From: an uncultured Allomuricauda sp. | Lineage (GTDB): Bacteria > Bacteroidota > Bacteroidia > Flavobacteriales > Flavobacteriaceae | Assembly: GCA_937911965.1 (NCBI GenBank) | Contig: CALDPL010000019.1 | Coordinates: 1-17,131 of the forward strand | Direction of reading: 5' to 3' | Length of the DNA stretch: 17,131 nt | Part shown: piece after piece, positions 6,256 to 12,922 of the stretch | Layout: each line of letters begins with the position of its first letter | Numbering within the stretch: the stretch's first letter is position 1 | The notes under the pieces: generated by a model | Databases searched by the model: none | Seen by the model: the letters and a program-made list of their open reading frames with translations, nothing else | Told to the model about the DNA's origin: nothing | Position numbers and translations under genes: made by a program

Positions 6256-7809
6256 ATGCTTAAAAAAACCGTATATCACAAGGCCCCTTGTGCCCTAATG
6301 GCTATTGGTACAAGTATATTGCTATTGGGTTCATCATGTTGCGAGAACGTCAAAAAATATCCGGAGGTACATATCACTGGGTCCGTGCCGCACGCACATG
6401 ATTCGTCTTATGTTGCGTTCACCAGATTATTGGATACCGATGGCAACAATTATTTCAGAAGGTTTGACAGTGTACCCATTATCGATGGCCATTTTAAAAA
6501 AACATTTCCCTTGCGAAATTCTACCAGTGTAGCCGTTCTGGCAAGTAGTGAAGCCATTCCCAGTATTCACCTAATTATTGATGGAGAAGGAGAGATTGGA
6601 ATGACCATTAAAAGGTCCGTGCCGTATTTTGATGTCACCTTTACCGGCAAAAATGCCAAAGGGCATGATCTAATCTTCGATTCGAGCCTATTACGGGTGA
6701 TCCACTTGGTAAATGTACTCAATGGGGTTATGGAACAAGGGGTGGATTCACCTCAAATGTTGATACGGCGCACTGAGGAGATCCTCGACAGTTTGGTTGC
6801 CCCATTCGATGATTTATTGACCAAGGAGCAAATTACTTCCAAGTTCTTTGACCAAGTAAAAATCCAAGCGGAAGGCAAGATGTTGAATGCCGTACACCAC
6901 ATTATGGCCCACGCGTATCGCTACCCCAAAACCTCGGCTTTCAAAAAAGAGGCCATCGACACCATACTGGTTCATTTCTTTACGAAATACAATCCATTTT
7001 CCGAACGCTATCGGTTCAATTTGGGAATTATTAGAACATTGAATGCCGAGAACAAGTGTGGGTTGATAGATCGTGGGCTGCTGCCCGGAAGCCGGGTGCA
7101 GCTTGACATCTGGCCGGATAAGTTCGCACATTATGCCTTTGCTCCCGCAGAACTACAGGAAAAGATGATGGCCACACAGATCCGCCTGAGTAGAGATTAT
7201 GGGGAGAACCCCATTTGCGAGGATTTACAACGGTTCCACAAGTTTAAGGAGACCTTTCCCGAAAGTGCCTATAATTCCGTGTTCCAGAACAGGTACTTTG
7301 ATGACCTGGACTGTGATGGCGAACCTAGGGAACGCGCCATATATCCATTTGCCACGCTAGGGGCCGATAGCCTCTCCCTGATCAAGGAATATCAGGGCAA
7401 CACCTTGGATTCACTTGTACAAGAACGGTTCTCGGGCAGAAAGGTCTTTGTGGATCTATGGGCCACTTGGTGCTCCCCTTGCATACAAGAATTTGGATTT
7501 ATTGAAGAGGTGAAACCGGTTCTGGTGGAGCTGGGAATCGAGGGGTTGTTTGTCTCGATCGACCGCCTGCGGGCACGCAAGAATTGGGAAGAGGCCATAC
7601 GTAGGTACCGTTTAGAGGGAAGTCATTTTTTGGTAGGTCATGAGATTGATTCAACCCTGAGGGCCCAATTGGAAGAGAATGGCGAAATAACCATCCCGCG
7701 CTACCTATTATTTGACGAACAAGGAAAGCTCTTGGACGATGACCTACCACGACCAAGCTCGGGAAGACTGATAGACAGACTTCGGGAACTCTCCAAATTC
7801 AATAACTAG
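6256..7809 (+). CDS. TlpA-like thiol-disulfide protein with long N-terminal domain
   Basis: A 517-residue exported protein. The N-terminus (MLKKTVYHK, then IGTSILLLGSSCC) looks like a lipoprotein or signal segment, with a loose lipobox before C28/C29. Residues ~35-130 resemble the beta-rich DUF4369-like domain often found before TlpA modules, residues ~140-380 are helical and unassigned, and residues ~385-517 are a TlpA/AhpC-type thioredoxin fold with WATWCSPC (C406, C409) and cis-Pro P481 in EITIPRYLLF. Active-site Trp and both cysteines are present. I chose the ATG at 6256; in-frame codons back to 6193 overlap the peptide 2 gene and encode no signal peptide. Its place behind a six-cysteine peptide suggests reduction, isomerisation or proofreading of disulfides in that peptide (inference). 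The C39 exporter pseudogene starts 6 bp after its stop. Confidence 0.85.
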   Translation: MLKKTVYHKAPCALMAIGTSILLLGSSCCENVKKYPEVHITGSVPHAHDSSYVAFTRLLDTDGNNYFRRFDSVPIIDGHFKKTFPLRNSTSVAVLASSEAIPSIHLIIDGEGEIGMTIKRSVPYFDVTFTGKNAKGHDLIFDSSLLRVIHLVNVLNGVMEQGVDSPQMLIRRTEEILDSLVAPFDDLLTKEQITSKFFDQVKIQAEGKMLNAVHHIMAHAYRYPKTSAFKKEAIDTILVHFFTKYNPFSERYRFNLGIIRTLNAENKCGLIDRGLLPGSRVQLDIWPDKFAHYAFAPAELQEKMMATQIRLSRDYGENPICEDLQRFHKFKETFPESAYNSVFQNRYFDDLDCDGEPRERAIYPFATLGADSLSLIKEYQGNTLDSLVQERFSGRKVFVDLWATWCSPCIQEFGFIEEVKPVLVELGIEGLFVSIDRLRARKNWEEAIRRYRLEGSHFLVGHEIDSTLRAQLEENGEITIPRYLLFDEQGKLLDDDLPRPSSGRLIDRLRELSKFNN

Positions 7810-7815
7810 TTAATT

Positions 7816-8440
7816 TTGGGATTCCCTTTCTACAAACAACCCGATTCCAAAGACTGTGGCCCTACTTGTTTGCGGATCATTGCCAAGCATTATGGCAAGC
7901 TGATCTCCTTGCAGGAGATCAGGGAAATCTCCGAGACCACAAGGGAGGGCAGCAACCTTTTAAAACTCAGCGATGCCGCCGAGGCCATGGGGTTCAAATC
8001 CATTGGGGTAAAAATCGATTACGATCAATTAAAAGAAGTTCCACTGCCCTGTATCGTACACTGGAACAAAAGCCATTTTGTGGTGGTCTATGCCATAAAA
8101 AAAGATGTCATCCACATTTCGGACCCCTCCTATGGGCTGATCACCTACACCAAAGAAGAGTTTCTGTCCCGTTGGGTCGGCAACAATGCCACGGAGGCCG
8201 CCAAAGAAGGCATAGCCCTGTTGTTGGAGGTCACCCCAAAGTTCCACAAACTGGATTGGGAGAGTACCGACAAAAAATCGCTGCGTTTCCTGTTCCAATA
8301 CCTGTTCAAGTACAAAGGCCTGTTGGCCCAATTGTGCATTGGGCTTTTGTGGGGAGCCCGATGCAACTCATCTTTCCTCTCCTTGCCCAAAGCATTGTGG
8401 ATGCCGGGGCCCCGTGGGACTATTTGGGGAAGAATTTTTC
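7816..8440 (+). pseudogene. C39-peptidase ABC exporter, frameshifted and truncated
   Basis: The N-terminus is a well-preserved C39 bacteriocin-processing peptidase: Q8 and C14 in KQPDSKDCGPTCLRII, H87 in WNKSHFVVVY and D103 in ISDPSYG, the normal oxyanion-Gln, Cys, His and Asp set. From residue ~157 the first transmembrane segment begins (FLFQYLFKYKGLLAQLCIGL). Near 8350 the frame breaks, and the homologous continuation PMQLIFPLLAQSIVDAG is found one frame over (8358-8408) before similarity ends around 8440. A full exporter is about 700-730 residues, so nearly all of the membrane domain and the whole ATPase are missing. The only start in this position is a TTG (7816), another sign of decay. 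The free peptidase domain (~155 residues) could still be translated, but export would need another transporter. Confidence 0.85.
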
Positions 8441-8470
8441 GGGAGGGAACCATTCCTCGGCCCATGGGGC

Positions 8471-8575
8471 GGGCTTCAACGGGTTCAGGGTCCATAGGAA
8501 ACCGACCGCATTGGGGACAAACCACATTGTGGTCAACCCGGCGGACACTCCGATTACAACTGCCCGAAAAAGAGC
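8471..8575 (+). pseudogene. IS110-like transposase fragment
   Basis: About 35 codons in the frame of the exporter's second part read GFNGFRVHRKPTALGTNH followed by IVVNPADTPITTA. This resembles the N-terminal RNase H-like (DEDD) domain of Bacteroidota IS110-family transposases, where IVVNPADxPTT is a recurring motif. No start, no C-terminus and no element ends are visible. Insertion and later decay of such an element would explain the truncation of the exporter just upstream. The assignment rests on motif memory only. Confidence 0.5.
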
Positions 8576-8737
8576 ATGCCCAGGGAACGGGTCAACTTCA
8601 TCCACTGTAATATGGGCAGGGTGGTATCGATACCGTTGGTACCCACAAGGACCCGCTGGGATATAGGCCATTCGGTGCCCGATCTGTACCCAGGGCAACT
8701 GAATCTGGAGTTCAACAAAAAAACGGGGGATGGCTAG

Positions 8738-9059
8738 ATCAAGATAATGATTATGACCGGTATTTTGGGCCGAAATATACTAAAGGGAATCATGACCTCT
8801 TAGGATTCCTTGGACTTTTTATTGAAGACGGAGGCCGACCACAACAGCCTGAAACTGGCCTTGGCACAGCTGTTGCAATGGAACCGTTATTATTCCGGGT
8901 CCATCCTGGACCTTCTAGAGGACTGGTATTTTACTGAAATGTGAAATGGACCTGGATTTTGAGGAAAGGGAGTTGCTCCACCTGCCCTCCATAGGGGTCC
9001 CTACCCATTGGATCTCTGGGCGTCATTTAAGGAAAGTGGACAGAAAACCACACAAACTA
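8738..9059 (+). pseudogene. Response-regulator remnant (cassette 2)
   Basis: Translation in shifting frames gives IKIMIMTGILGRN, then DFLLKTEADHNSLK, then NRYYSGSILDLLEDWYF, then FEERELLHLPSIGVPTHWI and HLRKVDRKPHKL. These align in order with residues ~97-203 of the intact regulator at 897-1580 (TKIIVLTSILDKN, GFLIKTDVDPKSLK, MRYYSNSIMDLIEGNYL, GEREFLYLLSIGVPTTGI, SLSKVEKKKRKL). In-frame stops occur near 8804 and 8938 and a frame change near 9020. The N-terminal third with the phospho-acceptor Asp is gone. It is more diverged from the intact gene than the copy at 11653, so it is the older duplicate. Confidence 0.8.
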
Positions 9060-9069
9060 TGTGGTTTTC
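9045..9069 (+). terminator. Hairpin after the cassette 2 regulator remnant
   Basis: AAAACCAC pairs with GTGGTTTT around a 9-nt loop (ACAAACTAT). The stem ends in T4 and the next bases are CCTACCC. It corresponds in position to the weaker repeat after the intact regulator (near 1593-1620), and so probably reflects an ancestral terminator of the regulator gene. Confidence 0.45.
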
Positions 9070-9139
9070 CTACCCAACCGTCTTGGTTGGATTTTTTAGC
9101 TTTGTCACAATCCCCAAGATGTTGAAAAAAGGCCCTTTG

Positions 9140-9405
9140 GTTGAAAAAAGATTTACCATCCTTTTTCAACCATCGCCCAACAGTGAAATTGAAGGGTTTT
9201 GGACAACGAACATCATAAAGGACTACCGGGCCTTTGCCAAAAAACATCCTATGAACGGGGAGCTTGGGAACCAGGATAAATAGTTGAAGGCAGGGTATAA
9301 GTGTTGCGACGCAGAAAAGATAAGCCGTACCCAACTATATTCATCAATGGACATGAACTGTCCACAGGGTATAGTGTGGGGGACTCAAAGGTGGTATTGA
9401 AGTAA
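9140..9405 (+). pseudogene. Remnant of the VKOR-thioredoxin fusion gene, 3' end (cassette 2)
   Basis: The frame reads RFTILFQPS, FWTTNIIKDYRAFAKKHPMN and, after a stop at 9281-9283 and a frame change near 9332, AEKISRT and TIFINGHELSTGYSVGD. These align with the end of the fusion protein at 1788-3368 (LQIIFTASE; DDWYMADQKDYGVFADKYPL; VEKITHTPTVFINGHELPKEYG). Everything upstream, including the VKOR domain and the CGPC site, is deleted. The stop at 9403-9405 is followed 15 bp later by a hairpin, as in cassette 1. Confidence 0.8.
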
Positions 9406-9420
9406 AACCAAAAGATAAAA

Positions 9421-9510
9421 GTCCAAGGAACACTTGGACCTGGACGAGACATTTTCTCAAAATGTGGCCATAAACCTTGGGGTAGGCTTAAATGACCAAG
9501 GGAAATATAA
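9421..9510. promoter_or_regulatory. Degenerate structured element copy D, upstream of peptide 3
   Basis: The opening hairpin is kept (GTCCAAG 9421-9427 / CTTGGAC 9433-9439), with TTTTATCTTTT following it on the minus strand. A second hairpin ACATTTT 9449-9455 / AAAATGT 9459-9465 sits where P2 would be. The P3 loop sequence AAACCTTG (9472-9479) is preserved, but the P3 stem is weak and P1 is not clear. The trailing AAATATAATTTTTAAA resembles CAAAGTTAATTTTAAA of copies A and B. Peptide 3 starts 18 bp after the end of this interval. The homology is inferred from position and from the shared loop. Confidence 0.5.
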
Positions 9511-9527
9511 TTTTTAAACTTATCATT

Positions 9528-9761
9528 ATGAAAAAGGTTAGGTTAAAAAACCTTAATTTAAGCACCAATGAATTGTTGCAAAGGGAGCAGTTAAAGACTG
9601 TTTTTGGAGGTTATGTTCATGATATATGCCCTGATGGAAAACCCTGTCTGATTCAGTGTCCTAGTCGGCAGATATGTGGTGGTCCGTATTGCCCCACGCA
9701 AATAAACGTAGACGAAATTTGCAGTGAACCAGGTGGGATTTGCAATTGTTATTATGTTTAA
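9528..9761 (+). CDS. Peptide 3: cysteine-rich precursor with double-glycine leader (8 Cys)
   Basis: A 77-residue precursor. The 28-residue leader starts MKKVRLKNLNLSTN and ends ELLQREQLKTVFGG. The 49-residue core contains eight cysteines, beginning YVHDICPDGKPC and ending GGICNCYYV. I placed the start at the ATG of 9528, where it aligns with the other leaders; an in-frame ATG at 9492 would add 12 residues that the other precursors lack. Unlike the other peptides it has no partner gene next to it. What follows is IS debris, then a metalloprotease-like gene 707 bp away. Its reading frame is intact although the regulator and thioredoxin genes upstream are ruins, so it may be under selection or simply be a small target for mutation. 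Confidence 0.83.
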   Translation: MKKVRLKNLNLSTNELLQREQLKTVFGGYVHDICPDGKPCLIQCPSRQICGGPYCPTQINVDEICSEPGGICNCYYV

Positions 9762-9807
9762 AATCGGCCCGTTCAACCAATAGCTTTTAAAAGACATGTT
9801 GAAGTGA

Positions 9808-9930
9808 TTTAAACTTTTTTTGGATCGAAAAAAAGGGTTGCGGATATTTGTGTGTTGCGAAACATAAACAAATCCAAGACAACCCTTTATGTACAAAGTA
9901 CGGCAATTATTGTTTAAAAAAAAGTTTAAA
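9808..9930. repeat. Nested inverted repeat, MITE-like
   Basis: Two nested pairs of arms share one centre. The outer arms are TTTAAACTTTTTTT (9808-9821) and AAAAAAAGTTTAAA (9917-9930), and the inner arms are AAAGGGTTG (9832-9840) and CAACCCTTT (9880-9888). A further imperfect pair GGATATTTGT / ACAAATCC lies inside. The sequence is AT-rich with no gene inside. It abuts an IS3-like orfA fragment, so it could be an IS end region, a small non-autonomous element or a large RNA hairpin. No target duplication is evident. Confidence 0.6.
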
Positions 9931-10059
9931 GATGGACTGGAAGAGGTGGAATCGGATGGTTGTCATGTTTCTTTTCCAGCTTCTGGATTGTAAAACCCTC
10001 CGATAAAGCTTCCAGCAGTACCTTGAACTTGAACTCAGTGTGAACTTTCTTCGTGTCAT
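9926..10059 (-). pseudogene. IS3-family OrfA fragment
   Basis: On the minus strand the translation KVHTEFKFKVLLEALSEG, then FTIQKLEKKHDNHP, matches the N-terminal helix-turn-helix of IS3-type OrfA transposase proteins (xxEFKxKVxLEAL...I.ELxxKxxxHP). An ATG at 10059 (MTRR) is one base out of frame with this segment, and a stop follows soon after the match. It is therefore a frameshifted and truncated remnant; OrfB is not present. Confidence 0.65.
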
Positions 10060-10468
10060 GATACAGTATTTAGATTAAAAACTTAACTTACTTTTAAAAC
10101 CGGAATAAAGCACAGGTACGGCAAGCAAGTTTTCCATCAAAAATGTATTTGACCGACTTACAAAGGAATCTTTTGCCGCCTGATGCAGACAACAAGCTCC
10201 CCGAGTTGGAGTGATTGGATTTCATTGCCAGGGTAGAACATATACTGGCAGGAAACCTGGACACGGAAAAACACATATTGCTGTTGGCTTGGGCCTAAAT
10301 GCCATATGTAGGGCAGTACACAAATTGCCGACACAAATTAGAGAATCCCATTCGCAACCCATATGAGTTTAGGTTAAATAAAAACGGAAACGGTATTGAC
10401 GATTTATACTATTATAGGATTGTAAATAATTTATACAGTGGCACTTAAAATTTTATCCTTATTTTAAA
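10060..10468. other. Gene-poor AT-rich stretch before the metalloprotease gene
   Basis: No intact gene is visible. Around 10143-10330 a decayed frame reads MYLTDLQRNLLPPD, then LDFIARVEHILAGNLDTEK after a stop. The second part faintly recalls the start of an AraC-type helix-turn-helix (DxFxxRVxxIxxxNLxxE), but conserved later residues are missing and I do not call it. The last ~100 bp are very AT-rich and may hold the promoter of the gene at 10469; TAGGATTG near 10415 differs by one base from a TAnnTTTG box. Confidence 0.35.
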
Positions 10469-11371
10469 ATGATACTGGTTAACAGGAAGTTCGTTCTGAT
10501 ATTCTGTATTTGTTTCTTAGGTCAAATACCAATATCACATTGCCAAAAACCCCAAAATAATAAAATAAAACTTCTTCATGATATTTCGACTTTTCTCAGA
10601 TCGGAGTTTGGAATGGAAATTTCAAAGCAGTTTTATACCAAATGGGATGAAAATGAGAAGGGCCATTATGTCGTGTATTTTTCAAAACCCGATGAGATAG
10701 ATGGTCATCAGCGAGGTTTCGGAGACGAAGTAAGTGCGATTGATTTCAAGGTAAAGCAAGATAGTTTAGGATTTCATACAATGATATATCATACATATGG
10801 CAGTGCTGCCGTCAGACTGTCTGGGCACTTGCTCTCATATTCCGAAGAATCCCTTGGTTTTATAGGTTTCCACGAGGCTACCCACACTCATTTTAGAAAT
10901 AAAGGTACATACTTACCATATAGTGTGAATGAGGCAGCCTGTGATGTACTGGCCAATTACCTAACCATTGAGTTTGCTAAAAAAGATAAGAGAATTTCAT
11001 ATCTAAAAGCCAAGAAACAAAGAAAATACATAGAAAAGATAGGTAATTTGGTTAACCAGGCATCAAGTGCCCTAAAATCTGGTCAAACATGTAAGTTTAT
11101 CAAAAAAAGTAGGATCCTAAAAAGACAAGTTGACAAACTTGATGAAAACTATTTCGAGGATAACTTTTTAAAAGATCGGTATTTTTATGAAATTAATAAT
11201 GCATTCCTTTTAAGGAACACTTACTATAGTAAATATTATTTCAAACTAAGGGAGTTATTAAATTTAACTGATATTAATACTTTTTTGAAGGTTTTGGATA
11301 GTCTGCCTAAAAAGGAAGAAGAATGCTTTGCAGCTATAAATGCTGCAATTGATGTGGCAAAAATTCATTAA
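10469..11371 (+). CDS. Predicted secreted zinc metalloprotease-like protein (HEXXH)
   Basis: A 300-residue protein with an N-terminal signal segment (KFVLIFCICFLGQIPISHC before QKPQ). The key feature is FHEATHTHF, an HEXXH zinc motif (H135, E136, H139), followed 16 residues later by NEAACDVLANYL, where E155 fits the third zinc ligand of gluzincins. The C-terminal half is Lys-rich and helical with no recognisable domain. I cannot name a family; distant aminopeptidase-like zincins have the same H-E-x-x-H...N-E-A layout. Base composition is clearly more AT-rich than the flanking genes, suggesting separate acquisition. It sits between cassettes 2 and 3 and could process or degrade a secreted peptide, but that is only a guess from position. 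Confidence 0.65.
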   Translation: MILVNRKFVLIFCICFLGQIPISHCQKPQNNKIKLLHDISTFLRSEFGMEISKQFYTKWDENEKGHYVVYFSKPDEIDGHQRGFGDEVSAIDFKVKQDSLGFHTMIYHTYGSAAVRLSGHLLSYSEESLGFIGFHEATHTHFRNKGTYLPYSVNEAACDVLANYLTIEFAKKDKRISYLKAKKQRKYIEKIGNLVNQASSALKSGQTCKFIKKSRILKRQVDKLDENYFEDNFLKDRYFYEINNAFLLRNTYYSKYYFKLRELLNLTDINTFLKVLDSLPKKEEECFAAINAAIDVAKIH

Positions 11372-11384
11372 GCAGTAGGACTGT

Positions 11385-11650
11385 TCACTCATTTTCCATG
11401 GGTAGGAAGATAGGGATTTCCTGGAAAGGCGTTCCGGATCTGCTCGAGTACCGGTTGCCCGTTCTTCTTCAGGGACGAGATATACCCCCTGATGCGTGCG
11501 AAGTATCATGCGTGCTGGGGTGACCGGAAACAGCCGGATACCTTCTGTTTCACCTTGATCATCCTCAGGTCCCTTTCGGCCTGGTTGTTGTCGAAGGGGA
11601 CCTTGGGCCATGGGAGGAACTTCAGGAACAGGTCCTTGTGCTTTTCCAGT
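11385..11650 (-). pseudogene. IS66-family transposase C-terminal fragment
   Basis: The minus strand encodes [19 protein letters not shown], then [20 protein letters not shown], then YFARIRGYISSLKKNGQPVL and EQIRNAF, the hallmark C-terminal region of IS66 transposases (DNNxAERxLR...K.K.SG.FRS). There is an internal TGA just before YFARIRGY, and a one-base insertion near the end puts the natural ending (QEIPIFLPMENE, stop at 11385) out of frame. At its upstream side (11650) it joins directly to the truncated response regulator of cassette 3, so an IS66 insertion or deletion probably removed the 5' part of that gene. Confidence 0.88.
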
Positions 11651-11652
11651 GG

Positions 11653-12192
11653 GGGGTACAAGCTGATTTTGGAGGCCCCGGTTAAATTGGACGACGAGCC
11701 TGCCTACAAGGTCAGGACGGCCCATACTTTAAGGGAAGCGCATGATCGTCTGATGTCCGGGGATGGATCCTATGACATTGTCCTTCTGGACATCCGCATG
11801 AAGACCTATCCGCGGCTGAAACTGTTTTCCGGGGAGGGTCTGGGAAAGTTGATCGTGGAGCGGTGCCCGGACACCAAGATAGTCGTGTTGACCGGCATTC
11901 TGGAGAGGAACAGGTTGGACGGGATTTTGAGATCCTTGAACCCCGCGGGCTTTTTGATAAAAATGGATGTCGGCCCCAAGTCCCTGAAAGATGCCCTTTG
12001 GCAGGTGTCCAAAGGAAACCGGTATTATTCCAATTCGATACTGGACCTTATAGAAGGCCACTATTTATCGGGCATTGAACTGGACGATGGGGAGAGGGAG
12101 TTTCTATACCTACTGTCAATAGGCGTTCCGACCACCGGGATTCCCGATCATCTGCCCTGGTCCACAGGGCCCGGGAGTTGGGGATCATTTGA
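11653..12192 (+). pseudogene. Truncated response regulator (cassette 3)
   Basis: Homologous to the regulator at 897-1580 from its GGGGTACAAGCTG (residue ~23) onward, with the same phospho-acceptor region IVLLDIRM, VVLTGILE and GFLIKMD. It lacks the first ~22 residues, including the acidic pair, because the IS66 fragment abuts it. Relative to the intact gene it also lacks 79 bp between CTGGTCC and ACAGGGCCC, at a TCC repeated on both sides of the deleted segment (bases 1470-1472 and 1549-1551 in the intact copy). This puts the end of the HTH out of frame. Bases 12068-12163 are identical to 1377-1472 of the intact gene, while the upstream part is clearly more diverged. Confidence 0.88.
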
Positions 12193-12339
12193 TGGAGGTT
12201 TGCGGGAAACTCCCCAAAATGTACGGTTTTTATACCCCTTGGAATCATTTCAATGTCTTAGTTTTAACACACTGTCCGGATTTTGCACGTAAGATCAGGT
12301 GGCAAGGTTGATTCCAAAGGAGATTAAAGGACGACCCAA

Positions 12340-12565
12340 GGCGCATTTATTGATTGGTGCATTTCAAAAGAAGAGGACCATGGAGCGTATGCCAACGGAC
12401 ATCGAATGTAGGTTGTGAGGGGGGGACAGGACGGGAAGGTTGGAGGCAATGGGCCAAATGTGCCCGGTCGATAAGAAAGCGCACACCCCCGCCATATTCA
12501 TGAACGGCCATGAACAGCCAAAAGAGTATGGTGTGTAGGATTTAGAGAAAGGGTTGAATTGTTGA
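12340..12565 (+). pseudogene. Remnant of the VKOR-thioredoxin fusion gene, 3' end (cassette 3)
   Basis: The translation gives FIDWCISKEEDHGAYANGH and, after a stop and a frame change, KKAHTPAIFMNGHEQPKEYG. This matches DDWYMADQKDYGVFADKYP and EKITHTPTVFINGHELPKEYG at the end of the intact fusion protein. The region between (about 15 residues) is scrambled, and everything upstream of the DDW segment is missing. The last stop (12563-12565) lies 4 bp before the hairpin of element C, the same arrangement as in cassettes 1 and 2. Confidence 0.8.
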
Positions 12566-12569
12566 AAAA

Positions 12570-12660
12570 CGGCAGGAGCTATGCCTTGGCCGAACGATCG
12601 ATATTGCTTTTGCGGGGCATGGACCGAAACCTTGACGGTCCCCAAACGTTCGGGGCAAAG
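12570..12660. promoter_or_regulatory. Structured element copy C, upstream of peptide 4
   Basis: The first hairpin is CGGCA...TGCC(G) (12570-12586), with GTTTTTC after it on the minus strand. P1 is longer than in A and B, CCGAACG 12590-12596 with CGTTCGG 12647-12653. The T-A pair of A and B is a C-G pair here, a compensatory change. P2 is GCTT 12606-12609 with GGGC 12615-12618: the two A bases of copies A and B are G, which keeps pairing as G-U only if the RNA is the plus strand. P3 and its loop (12621-12641) are identical to copy A. The -7-like box on the minus strand has an extra base (AAACTTTG). Confidence 0.7.
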
Positions 12661-12682
12661 TTTAATTTTTAATGATTGTATT

Positions 12683-12922
12683 ATGAGAAAATCGAGTTTG
12701 AATCAATTAAACCTTGGAGCTGAAAACCTGCTGCATAAGGAACAGTTGAAATCTGTTTTAGGGGGGTATGCACCAAAGGAGAATGACTGGCCCTGTTATG
12801 ATTCTGGTTGCCTTTCATACTGTGGAGACCAAGCCACATGGTTATGGGAGAATTCCAGTATGACCGATCCACAGGTTCAGAGTTGGTATATGGGCTGTTT
12901 GGATTCGTGTTGTAATGGATAA
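12683..12922 (+). CDS. Peptide 4: cysteine-rich precursor with double-glycine leader (6 Cys)
   Basis: A 79-residue precursor. The leader of 28 residues starts MRKSSLNQLNLGAE and ends NLLHKEQLKSVLGG, closest to the leader of peptide 1. The core of 51 residues has six cysteines, three near its start (WPC, SGC, SYC) and three near its end (MGC, SCC), separated by a Trp/Ser-rich stretch. The ATG at 12683 aligns with the other leaders. Its coding end overlaps the start of the downstream GLPGLI gene by 8 bp, implying translational coupling. Structured element C ends 22 bp upstream of the start. Confidence 0.87.
   Translation: MRKSSLNQLNLGAENLLHKEQLKSVLGGYAPKENDWPCYDSGCLSYCGDQATWLWENSSMTDPQVQSWYMGCLDSCCNG

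Noticed and set aside
8580..8737. Open frame between the IS110-like fragment and the regulator remnant
   Set aside because: About 50 codons without recognisable similarity to the regulator or any family I know; probably decayed sequence.
10143..10330. Possible AraC-type helix-turn-helix remnant (LDFIARVEHILAGNL)
   Set aside because: The similarity covers about 20 residues, interrupted by a stop, and the diagnostic SRxxLxRKL segment is not convincing.
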